Source of the DNA: Wuchereria bancrofti | Lineage: Eukaryota > Nematoda > Chromadorea > Rhabditida > Onchocercidae | NCBI GenBank assembly: GCA_005281725.1 | Contig: SSBO01000003.1 | Location: 1,511,396 to 1,575,395 of the forward strand | Reading direction: 5' to 3' | Length of the DNA: 64,000 bases | Shown: piece by piece, positions 12,834 through 24,156 of the stretch | How the letters are laid out: each line of letters opens with the position of its first letter | How positions within the stretch are numbered: the stretch's first letter is position 1 | Notes under the pieces: model-generated | Seen by the model: the letters and a program-made list of their open reading frames with translations, nothing else | What the model was told of the DNA's origin: nothing | The model's database searches: none | Program-made: the position numbers and the translations under genes

Positions 12834-14857
12834 GATTTTGAATGGTTTTCATCAAAAGGTTATTTACGACCACTTACCCGGATATTAAACTCCGTTTAAT
12901 ACTTTAATTTGTTGTGGTTCCAAAAATCAGTGATAAATGTAAGAAAGAGTTAAAAAAGATTGGGGGCATTGAAGTGGAGACAAAGGCAAAAAAGGAAGTA
13001 TTTTTGGAAGCACAAAATGATCAAAAGTGATAAATTAAGTGAATAATTTCAAAACGACCATGAAATTTTTTTTTCATCTCTCGTAACCTCAACACTATTA
13101 CAACAGAGAATTTACCACCAGCAAAAAATTGAACCCATGTAAATTTCCCTAATGATAAAGCACTTCACTGATAAGCTATACTTCAAAAGCGATATTGATC
13201 AATTCTAACGGTGACATTAATACATAAGCGATTACTTATCATTAATAAAACTTTTGCATTGAAAATACTTATTTTCATGTTTATTTTCTGATACTGCTAC
13301 CTTTTTCACATATTTCCCATCCATAGTAATTAAGATCAATTGGAAACTCCTTCTAATTTCATCAATTTTACAAATTTTTCTCATGAAAATTGCGGTTTTT
13401 TTTTTTCCTTTCAAATCACTTTCAAAAAGATATTTCTGTTTCCGTCCGTTGTGTGTTTTGTTTCCGCTGTTCTTTTCGTTCAGTTTTCTTCCGCTGCCCC
13501 ACTTCATTTTCTTTTTCTTTTAAATTCATTTCTATTAACAAAATGAGCAGTTAAAACTACGGTAGAAAAACACCTGGCCTAGCAGTTTTAATTTGAATAA
13601 AGAATAAAATATTATGACTTACATTAACAGATATGTGCATTTACAAGAAAATATTTTGGGATAATAACATTTGATACGATGGATAATTTCATTTATTGTA
13701 ACTTTTAGTTAAAATTTGTTACTATGAAATAAGCATATTTAATTCTTTGTTAATTAACAAGGATTATAACTTCATGGCCAAGAAGATTATGGAAAGAGAT
13801 CAAAAAAAAAGAAAAGTATGACTTTTTTTCAAAACGATGATTCTTTCTGGATTGTGTCCTTTTTTTTTTTTTTCAAAAAGTTTTTCAACGAAGCTACTTG
13901 CTATCCGTTTTCTGGATTTTAAGCTACAGTTTTTTACTTGATTTCAAAGACAGTGATTAATTGTAAAGATAACAGGACGAGCAATAAACATAGAAAAACT
14001 TTGCACTTCTTCAAAATAATCAAAATTATCGATCTCATATCTCTTCCTATCATATGAATTTGTCTTACAATCTTTGATTAAACGCTTTAGAAATTGCGCT
14101 GTTGGCCTAGGATGTTTAGGCGTGTTATAAATGCATTTCTTCGCTTGTCTATACTGCAATGTCTTTTCATATTTTCTCACATTTTCTTTTCTGTTGGCTG
14201 AAAAATTTTTTTTTAATCTCTATATTCTTAATTGTCCCATTTATTTCCGACAGCTTTCCAATTTATTTAAAAAATTTGTTCCAATTTTATTGAAGTTAGT
14301 ATGCCTTTTTCCAAACCTTTTGGAATTTAATTGTATTTTCGTCCGAATTTACATAAAATTATAGTTGATATTTGAAGGTTTTTTCTAATTGATAAGATGT
14401 AAATATTTCTCATTATAATATAAAAAAGAAAAAAAAAGATCCGTGCACATCATAGTATGAAATTAATTTTGAATGGTTGGGATTTTCCAAAGGTGCACTT
14501 TTTTCAGGTAATGATAAAAAAGATAGGAGATTGAATGTTCTTAATATTGTGTATTGCTAAATGAGATATGAGGACTGAGAAATATCGGGCAAACCCGAAA
14601 AAAAAGTACCGGCAATGAAGGAAGATATCACATCTTTGGATCATTTAAATTAAAAAAAAAAATATGTATTACTTCAATCACATGCATGATATTAACACTG
14701 TAATAAAGAGAAGAGAAGAGATTTGAGATGTGAAAATGAAAAATGAACAAAAAAGTTTTGCAACAATTTACAAATCTTTTTTGAAATTTCTTCCAATGAA
14801 TCTTTCATAAATAATAATTTACTGTTTGATTTTTTTTATCCTTAGATAAGATAATAC

Positions 14858-15102
14858 GATAAGGTGAAGAAATATATCAATATTTGATGTGTAACCCAAT
14901 ATTTCAGTACGATTATGATGTCGTTTATCAGTTCGAGTCAAATTATGCATAATTAGATTGAATTAAGTGAATTTGGATTGAATTAACTTCCTTTTTAATG
15001 TGTTAAAAATTTCAATCCCATTTTGAATACAAATTTCCTGGAAAATTTTGTTTAAATCAATAATTGTAAGTGGAAACATAAATTTTATGCTTGCTGAAGT
15101 GA
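14858..15102 (+). repeat. 240-bp dispersed repeat, copy B
   Basis: Same start and end as copy A at 6903-7143 with scattered substitutions and a few small indels. The flanks of the two copies do not match, which places the repeat boundaries here. Confidence 0.9.
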
Positions 15103-15820
15103 AGGAATGATTAGCTCGGGAAACTTGTCATATGATTGATATCAAATCCATAGAAATTTTCAGGAAGTTTTTTTCCGAGTTCTTCTACATGTTTCGGATA
15201 AAGATAATTCAAGTCGCAGAAAGTCAAACAAAATCATCCAATCATTTTTGGCTGAATGTTTTATGAGCAGACATTTGCTTAGAGAAAGAATAGCTCATAG
15301 AAAGAAGGATAGAGGATCGAGATGGATTATATATTGAAGATTGTTTTAAACCGGTTAGTCATATACCTCAGTTCTTTTTAGGTCTTCTCGAGATGAATCT
15401 TTTCGTTGATGATACTTTGATCAGTGCCGCATCGATGATTTCAATCAATCATAGCTATGGTTTGAATTATTCACATTTTGGTACTCAAATCTTCCCACTT
15501 TTCTTACTTGCACCTTCCATAATACCAGGTGGGATAATTGATCATTTAGATGTTGGCTTGTCCCCGTCTGTCATTAAGAGTTCACTTTGAGGACGCTGTT
15601 CCCAACTTTCCACTGTATGTCCGTCCATGCCACTCCTTATAATGTCTGTTCCTCCTTGCCATTCATGTTATTTAAATGCATTTCTTCTTTTCCTCATGTC
15701 TCCTTGGTTAGTCTACAGTCTGCATGTGAAATGATAATTTATGACACCTTAAAAAGATGTTGCAGTTGCTGATGCTTCAAAATTAATTGTCAGAATTTTA
15801 CAACATTCCATTTCATTTTA

Positions 15821-15900
15821 TTGAGTGACATGAGTGACGCTATAAGTGACGTCGAAGTACATTGAGTTACGTGAGTGACGCTATAAGCAACGTTGAGGTA
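15821..15900 (+). repeat. 41-bp tandem duplication rich in TGACG
   Basis: Two adjacent copies, 15821-15861 and 15862-15900, each containing GTGAGTGACGCTATAAG-like sequence (ATGAG in copy 1). Copy 1 includes TGACGTC, a CRE-like core. Confidence 0.85.
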
Positions 15901-16260
15901 TTTCATATAAGTGTAAATGATGAGATGTGGTTGTTGTGAATCCCTTGGCATGGCCATTCCCATTGATGAGAAAGAATCCTTTCCATTCCTTGACCTTTTA
16001 TTCCAACCACTTCTTTTCTATCTTGTGACCTTTTGTTCTCATTTCGAATTTTCTTATTTCAGGATCTAAAGATTTCTTGAGAAGGGGAGGATAGAAAGAG
16101 AAGCTACAAAGGATATGCAGTTCATTTCTCATTAACTCAGTCTACCCGTCTTTTTTTTTTTTAATTTAGCCTAGAATTTAATTTAAAATAGTCTCTGTCT
16201 ATGAAGTTATCTCTTTTCTTCATTTATTATCCACTATTCTTGGTGCAGTATTTCATACAC

Positions 16261-16288
16261 TACTTATATCAATCCATTGATATAAGTA
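16261..16288. repeat. Perfect hairpin, 13-bp stem and 2-nt loop
   Basis: TACTTATATCAAT, loop CC, then ATTGATATAAGTA, the exact reverse complement. Confidence 0.95.
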
Positions 16289-17439
16289 ATTTGGAATGAT
16301 TCATTATTTAAGTGAAAAAGTTGTACTTTTGAACTTTTCCAAAGACTAAATTTTGTCGAGGTGTCAAGGGAATATGACGCAATTTGGGGGAGGAAGGGAG
16401 GAAGGCAATAAAGGGATATCAACGACCAGTAAGAGGATGTGACGTAGCGACGATTCTTTGCACTTTTGCTTCAACAAAGTCCAAAATTTTCAACAAATTT
16501 ATTCATTTCCACTAAACTGTCACATTTAACTCTTTTCATTTCATTCCTTTTTCTTATTATTCTCAATATCTTTTCATACTTAATACCTTGACTTGAAGTG
16601 TAAAACAACTTTTTCAATTATTACACCTAGTAAATTTGTTTTTTTTTTTTCAGAGGAAATGCTAAATTTTTTTAAAAGTGTTTTTATCAATTCTTCTCTC
16701 TTGTTTTGTGTAATTAGGAGAGGAATGAGTCAAGTAGAAAGTGATTTTTTGATAGTTTTATAGAGTTCTTTCTCGTTATCTCTTCCTTACAACTATATTT
16801 TTGACCTCTAAAGCGAGATTTTCTCTCATACTTTTAATAGCGAATGTTATTTAGTCAACGGAATGTGGAAATTAAAAGCTTTTTATTACTTCCACATTAT
16901 TATCATCATCTGCTAGGTTAGGAAATTTGTTACTTATCATTGTCTTTTTAACGATTTTCGGGAAAGTCATTTCATTCTCTGAATTCATCTTTTCACTTTT
17001 CATTACTGACCTTTGAGACTTCTCCTGTGAACTTTGGAATACTAAAAACAAGTAGATAGTCGTCTTCTCTTTGTAGAACTTATTGATATTACATTTCATA
17101 GGACTGAATAGTAATATAAAATGGAGAACGGGATATTGACGAACGTGAAATATCTAAGAAGATTACATGGAATGAATCAGCAACTTTCTAGGAAGCTCGT
17201 TTTCATACGAATTTTTAATCATGTACCATTCCGTTGTTTTGTTTGTTGCGGTCACTCATTGTCATCTCATTATGTTGTTGTTTACACAATTATTGTCACC
17301 AAGCTTTCTCGTTGTGAAGAAATAGAATCGGGAAATAGAACCGTCGTCCAGTCATAGGTCATGTTTTTGATTGTATGCACATATACATATACACAGAGAT
17401 ACATTATGCATGTGTTTCTGTATATTTTATGCATATGTA

Positions 17440-17505
17440 TATATGTATGTATGTGTGTGTGTGTATGTACACACACACACACACACACACACATACACAC
17501 ACACA
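17440..17505. repeat. GT/CA inverted microsatellite
   Basis: A TATG/TGTG run is followed through GTATGTAC by a long CACACA run, so the GT and CA halves are self-complementary and could form a cruciform centred near GTAC at 17467-17470. Confidence 0.9.
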
Positions 17506-18219
17506 ACGTTTCTAGATAAGGAGCCAGGAAGCGAAAAGCGCTTAGTTCAGTGTATTGCATCTATTCTTTCTACTCATGACCTTAGTATCTCTTCATCATT
17601 CCGTCTACATTCATTTACATCATTCCCGCTCTCTTCCCTTTTGCACATTTTGCGCCGCTTTTCCTTCCTCTCTGCACTGTACTTATTTACTACAAAAGTT
17701 TCCTAGACTTTAGCATGTTATGTTATCTAATGAAGTGACACATAACCAGTATCGTTAATTAATACAACAAGTGGGTTAGGTGTTACTTAAACTATGAGAA
17801 TTATATTCCTGACTTGTCTCATTAATGTATTCACACTGTAAAATGTTGAACGGAAACTATTGTAGAGCTTTCTATACGTTCACTTCTAATCCAGTATGAT
17901 TTGCTTTCAGATTGTTTTATGAAATATCTCAGCCAATCTTACAACCAAATATGTTAAAATATATGGTTTACACGTTGAAAATTTTTTCTATAAAAGAAAT
18001 GGCTCATTTGAAATTTCATTGGCTTTAGTATATGAGCTGTTTCAATGTTACTATTAATCTCTTCTATGATCTTTCATTATTTGTAGTGTTGATTATTGTA
18101 TGAATTTGAAATAATGTGTGAATTCATCTTCCTAAATGATGCTTAATACCTTCCGTTCATAATTCATTCAGTAATATCCTTGGACGTCACTAACTGCAAC
18201 AGAAATCATTTATTCCCCT

Positions 18220-18252
18220 GCTACCCTACCCTACCCTACCTTACCCTACCCT
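18220..18252 (-). repeat. Pentanucleotide array (CTACC / GGTAG)
   Basis: About six CTACC or TTACC units. The minus strand carries five or more GGG tracts separated by TA, a predicted G-quadruplex, about 450 bp upstream of the zinc-finger start codon. Confidence 0.85.
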
Positions 18253-18697
18253 TTCCTCCTCTCACCTATTCCTTTCCATAGCAACTATGTAATATTATCA
18301 TGTCCATAAGAGTGAATATTGCTAGTGCCTCATATAATTTGCATATTTCTCTAATGTGTACCATTTGTCAGATATTATTGCTGATTGTATTCAGTTGGTG
18401 ATAAATTGATGAGTATTGGCGGAAATAGGTGTTTTCAGATATCGTATGTACAACTAGCATTGTAAATTGATATGTTTCTATTGTGATTCTATTCCCATAA
18501 TTTTGTCATTGAATCAAACATTTTGAAACTTTGAGAGCTTGTTGGATATTCTGACACACACTCTCTTGAAAGAATTATTTTTTGCATTGACAGTGTTACC
18601 GCATTTTCTTTTTCCTATTATTTCATGCGAAGCGGTGTATTCTTTTGTTTAAATTTAATTCCAATTGATCTTTTAAAGCTGATTTATAGTTGGTAGA

Positions 18698-21600
18698 ATG
18701 CTTGAGCAAGGCGTGACAGTATGTAGCAGTGGTAATAAACCGATTGGTATGGAATCAGCCAATATGTACTCAAAAATTGCTGAAGTAGTCACTACTGATG
18801 CTGTAAGTTAAGAAATTTTCGTTAAGAAAATTATTCTGTTAAGAAATTAATATGACTTTGATTTGAAATACAAAGACAAAAGCTTTTTTATTTTCCTTTA
18901 AAGCTGTCGTTATAACAGCCTTATTTCCGATTTTATGTTGATATTTGATTTTTAATTGTATCAGTTTCACTTCCTGACTATATTCGAACTCGAAATTTCG
19001 GTAGCAAATATGAAGAAGCGAACAAAATCTTAAAAAATTTCAAGACTAATTCATGTTGGTCAGTCTCGTTCATAAATCCCTAGTAATACACTGTTTCTCT
19101 TTTTTGTCCTTTTATCTTATCACGTGGATGAAAATTTTCCCTTAGATTTCTAGAAAGTTTTGATAAGATTATATATAATAACAGTAATAAATTAATTTTG
19201 TTATTGGATTAATTCAGCAGCATCGCTTTTGTTTGGGTCTTTCGTTTTTTTGTGCTTTTTTTTTCATACTTTTCTAAAATATAGTTTCTAATGATTGGTT
19301 TCCCAATCAGCAACTTAGTAGAATATTTTCAAGTGCTGAATTATTTTTAGCAATACACTCCAAGTCTCAGTTTAAAAATTTTTCCTGCAACAGATAGGGA
19401 TGTTTATTTGTTCCTCCCATGGACGTGCAGCGCTAAAATTTTGACGAAAGTATTTATTAAACTAGTAATACTTTTCGAATTTGTTTGGTATTATAGCAAG
19501 TATGTAAGCCTGTGTAAAAGTTTTCTGAACTTTAACTACTATTCAAAGTAGTACGCGGAGAGTGTAAACTTCTTAGAATGAAGAAAAAAAAGTAATTCAA
19601 ATGGAACTGCATATTGCAGGTGAGATAAGAAGTTGATGGAAGTATCTAAAAGTGTTAATTTCTTCAAAATTTTTATCGTACCCATCTTTGATTAGGTGTT
19701 TCTGCATTCAAACATAGCCACGAGGGAGGTGAGGGAGATTGACAGGTTAAACTTTTTGTGTGCGCTATTTTCAAAATCCTTTCGAAACTAGGTTTGGGTT
19801 TTTGAAAGTTGTGAAGTTTTTTTGCTTTAATTTTTCGTAACTGTGTTCAGAAGAAATGTATTAGATGAATTTCAAAATCAGAGCGGTTTTAGGATCAGAA
19901 ACTATAAATTTTTACAACTGAGCTTAACCATTAATTGAAATAAGCACGGTGACAGTCTTGCATTTCTTCAATAAGAAATAGATTTATTCATATACATAGG
20001 AATCTGCAGTTGGGTTTCGTCTTTGCTTAGTGAAGATTCTTAACACATATTTTCTTCATGCTACTGATTCTGGAAGCACTTTCATAATGCAAAAACTACA
20101 TTACACAAGAGTTTTAATACTGAAATATTCAAAATAATAATCTTTAAATGTACCAGTGCTGGAAAAAAGGAATTTCGATGGCAATTCATAATATTATTCA
20201 GACACCCTCCAGCAAAGAAAAACAAGCAGAACATTAAACAGCATTAAAATTAAACGAGCATTAAAAATGCTCATATCATAAGGATCTCTTATTATCATGA
20301 TGGATATTTTATGGAGAAAAGCACAGGTTTCTTTTTTTTTGAGCTTAAATCTGAACCAAATATGACATCATCCCACGGTTTAGATTTAAACTTAAAGGAT
20401 GAAATTTGTTCTTTTCAGCTAGTCATATGATATCTGTTTTCAATTAGTTTTATAGGCAGTATATAACTTAGATTCACTTGGCACTGTCAGGAGACCATAA
20501 TTTTGGTTGTAGCTTCACAGACTGAATGAATTAAGTGTAATTTCAGCAGGGTATTTGTGAATCATTTGCAGTTCTTTGCAGACATCTCTTAATGGTACAT
20601 CGAAGAACATTTTGAACATTGAACGGATGTCACCAGCTAGTGTTGATTCTGGTTTCGATTCATCATTTCCATCTTCACCGGACTGTTCACTAGATTCATC
20701 AGTTGTTGGAGCAGAAATGACGAAGTGTTGCAAGGATTCGAATTTTAAACGACGGCATCAAACAGCTATAGCTTTAGCTGGTGAGCGCTTATTGTAATGT
20801 TACTAATGCTGGTGATACTTCATTCTTATTTGTTTAGCTAGACGTGGGACATCACATTAGTTTTAATTTAAGCATCGGTACGCTTGAATATATGTTTCAG
20901 AAATTTCATTCAAGTCAATAAGGAACTTAGTTACATATCTATGAATGAATGAGTGCTGCTAGCAATGGTGAAATACATTTTAATTTAGTTCTAAAAATGT
21001 AATTGAATTTAAAATTTGACTTGAATAATCGTGACGAAATCCTGTGCATCATTCTTTCACAGTTTCAATGGTCCCAGATATTTCTTTCTATTTCAGTTAC
21101 ATCACAGTGTCCACTGTCAGTTTATCAGCCGTCATGTTCATCCTTCTCGTCGCCAATCAGTCGAACGTCAAGCGGCATTAGTACACTCAGTACTAGCAGT
21201 TTGATTAGTACTGATACGAAAACAGATGAAAACTTTTGTCTTGACGAATGTCTTCTGGAGAAAACAGTTTCACTAACTTCGTTGTCATCAACACAGCTGG
21301 TGGCTGATGTTCCTGTTAATCAGAATTTGGGAGTTTCATCAACCAACAGATTAGGTATCATCTTATTCATATTTCAAAATCATGAGAGTAAAAAGTAAAA
21401 ATTCATACTAAGAGTACGTTGTCAACGAAGAAACTTCACGAAACAATTTGTGTGTTATAACTACCTCTGTGATCATGTTGTCGAAATAGAATTTCTGAAA
21501 TTTTAAGTTCATTCATTTACATTTACTACTTGCTTATCCAAGATTTGCTGACCTAATTTTTATCACCGTAAATCTATTGCTTTCAAAAAACGGAGGAGAA

Positions 21601-24156
21601 GAAGATCGACGGAAGATTCGGAATAATTATTAGTCACAAGTATTATGACATCTTTTATATTATACTTACTGTTTTAGTAATCAAAATATTCATCACTGAG
21701 ATTCGTAATTCTTCTTAGGCAACAAAACTGAATCACGATGTTCAACAGTCCCTTCTTTTTCTGGCAGTTCGTCCTCAGAAGTCAATGAGTTTAACTTAAG
21801 ATTACGTTGTCACTGGAAAAGCTGTACGGAACGGTTTGCGTCTGATAATGACCTCTATGATCATGTTGTCAAAGTAGGATTTCTGACTTCATTCGTTTTC
21901 TACTTGCATATCCAAGAAAAGCTTACTTACTTAAGCAGTGTAAGAATCCAGCTGGAATTCTATTTGAAACAAAATCCAGATTGCAAGCTTTCCTTCGGAA
22001 GGTGTATAAGGCTAACTTACACACCTACTGGCTGAGAGATTCTGATGGTAATTACAAAACGCTGTTTAAAAATAACACATGTCTAGGCTCATTTGGAATT
22101 GCTGCGGCGTGCAGTATGTTTGGATGGTAATAGTAATAGTGGTAGTGGCGGCAGCGGTTCACAGTCACAAACGATTGGTCGTTTAAAAAATTTGATGTGT
22201 CAATGGGGAAGCTGCAAAATGGGTCTGAGTCGTGGTGACTTTCAAAAACAGGTGCGTTTTTTATGTTACTTATCATATAAGAATGAAAAATGAATGATGT
22301 GGGAGAGCATTTGGTGTAAAAACTTCAGTTTATTGGCTATTTTCGGTTTTTTGACTTTTGTCTTTTTTCATGAAATATTTTGAAAATCAAAAAACATTTT
22401 TGTGCTATTCAGTTCATTTGGTTGGAAGAACATTTCACAACACGACATGCCGGTAAAGCGCAACCATACATGTGTCTTATAGAGGGTTGTTCGTTAAGAT
22501 TTACATTAAAGCGCTCATTGGAAGAACATCTCAGGACGGGTCATGAAAAAGTGAAAGGTTTGATCTTTCTCTTTATAAAATTGAAGATTTTCTATCATTT
22601 CATAGGTCTTTATTTTGAAATATTTAGTTCCTTTCTTGTGATAACCAACACTGTTAGATGTTGCTTGATGAACGGGTTTGGTTTAGGGTGCTGGGGCTTA
22701 ACTGCACATCAAATATTGTGTGAAGTATGTTTTAAGGCATTTGCAGTGGATCACACTTAGAAAATGATATCGACGTAAGTCATTGCAAATACAAATACCG
22801 TTTGAGTCGAAATCTTCATCTAATTCGAAATTATTACAATTATCATTACACAGTGCTGTTGGTAGAATTTTCTCAGTTCATAAAGATTTTCTACAACACT
22901 TGTTCACTTATATAAGCTGAATACAGTGAGAGATGAGATTTATGAGTAGTACATTAACTGACAATGGAATAGACTGTATATATATATATATTCCTTCTGA
23001 TTTAATTGCAGCCAAACGATGTCATACTGAAGAAGGTGAATTGTCGAAAGTCAAATCCTGTTACCAGTGGACACCTCTTCCTTATTACATACCAAGTAAC
23101 ACTCTTTGTTTAATAAGCACGTCTACAGAAAATAGGATATGAAAATCTGATTAATATGGATTATCGCAGTTTGTGCAATAAATTTCAGATGTTAATATTG
23201 GTTATGAAGTTCTTTTTTTTTTTTTGTTTCACTACTGCATCGTCTTTTTTTTTTCTTTTTGAAGTTTTAGATAACAAGTCTGCTTTTGGTAAAAGAAAAT
23301 ATTTTTAGGCGAGAAGAATGATTTTTTGGATCATGCAACGGAAGAATGGATCGTTATGCGATTGCGACAATATGAGCGGACAAGTGGTGCTTGTTTTATA
23401 CCTCGCGAACCAGCAACACCTCGTGGTGGTGCTGCATATCGTAAAAGACGTCGAATACTCACTTTTGCTATTGAACCATTGAAATTTACTCCAAAAGTAT
23501 GTTTCTGTTTCCGTTTTTCAATATAATGTTTTGAAATGGAAGGCCTTTGAAAAATGTAATTGTTTGGGAGGAAAGTAATAGCAGCGAGCAGTTTAGGTTT
23601 GTTCAGCGTTTCAGAATTCGAAGTGATTTCAGTTCTTTGAAAATTGTTTTGCCGAAGGTCATATTTTATCAAAGGCCATCACCTTGACATTAAAGTCATA
23701 TCTTATGAAAAACTATTGCCTTGACATTTTTCCATGAAGTTCGTTTTTAATAAATGTTTTTTGCATCTGATATGTTTCTCGTTTTTAGTCTTTTTTTTTG
23801 GCTCCTTAAATTCTTCTCTTTTGTTTTCCGAAGTTTGAGATTTGGAAGCAAGTGAAACTAAGGGAGATTTAAGGAGAGGCAAGGCCTATTCGACCATATA
23901 ACAATTTTCTTACCTCAATGATAGGCAGTGAATTTGGATTTTTGAAGCAGTTATCCAATTTAAAGCTAATATGTTCATAAGTGAAAGCTTGACGGTGAAA
24001 CGTTGAAATGCGCTGAAATAAGCACTGATAAAACAATTTTAGGTTATTTCTGATACGATGGAGTTAGCAGATGCAAAATCACTTATCAGAAGTGCTTTCA
24101 TTAGTGCAAAGAGTTGTACAAATTCTGCGGATAGGACCATTACGGATGGTAGCTAA
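18698..24156 (+). CDS. GLI/AEBP2(jing)-like C2H2 zinc-finger protein
   Basis: Nuclear protein of 470 aa from nine exons: 18698-18802, 20582-20780, 21097-21354, 21719-21873, 22087-22251, 22413-22557, 23012-23095, 23309-23496, 24043-24156. Residues 36-187 are Ser/Thr-rich. Finger 1 (218-241) is CHWKSC...H-x4-H and is split by an intron. After a Gly/Ser linker (255-264), finger 2 (277-306) has CQWGSC, an extended loop and WLEEHFTTRH. Finger 3 (315-338) is CLIEGC...H-x4-H. A basic YRKRRR segment follows a DFLDHATEEW stretch. Three GLI-type fingers with a long finger-2 loop ending WL-x2-H, then a basic C-terminal region, is the AEBP2/Jing arrangement (PRC2 accessory factor). I infer that family; GLIS/GLI is the alternative. 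The first-exon acceptor TTTATAG precedes the ATG by 8 nt, compatible with trans-splicing. The start of exon 6 (FIWLEE) is the least certain junction. Confidence 0.85.
21411..21548 (+). pseudogene. Decayed duplicate of the first zinc-finger exon
   Basis: This stretch, within the intron before zinc-finger exon 4, aligns along its length with 21799-21925. Shared blocks include ACGTTGTCA, ACCTCTRTGATCATGTTGTC and ATTTCTGA, and the match continues past the exon into the downstream intron. The copied frame is still open (RCQRRNFTKQF...DHVVE) but the second zinc cysteine has become Phe, and the donor GTAGGA has become ATAGAA. It cannot make a finger or splice normally. Confidence 0.8.

Larger units (their letters stand above)
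7144..14857. other. Intergenic, no recognisable gene
   Basis: AT-rich with many poly-T/poly-A tracts. It contains a CTG/CT microsatellite block (9155-9364), a CATGCATGCATG / GCATGCATGC inverted pair (11347-11380), a GC-richer island with a 44-codon frame (12120-12370), a perfect 24-nt palindrome (12810-12833) and a 14-nt palindrome TTGTTAATTAACAA (13747-13760). Nothing else codes convincingly. Confidence 0.6.
15103..18697. other. Intergenic upstream of the zinc-finger gene
   Basis: Contains a 41-bp tandem duplication (15821-15900), a perfect 13-bp-stem hairpin (16261-16288), a GT/CA inverted microsatellite (17440-17505) and a CTACC pentamer array (18220-18252). Open frames at 15393-15590 and 17121-17357 show no motif or splice support. 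Confidence 0.6.

Noticed and set aside
15393..15590. 65-aa plus-strand open frame (MNLFVDDTLIS...)
   Set aside because: No motif, splice partner or paralog; AT-rich chance frame is sufficient explanation.
18220..18252. Telomeric repeat or internal telomere
   Set aside because: Unit is CTACC/GGTAG; nematode telomeres are TTAGGC.
22560..22760. Extension of zinc-finger exon 6 past 22557 (an extra Cys-rich frame)
   Set aside because: Read-through loses similarity; the GTTTGA donor at 22558 joins in phase to the exon at 23012.
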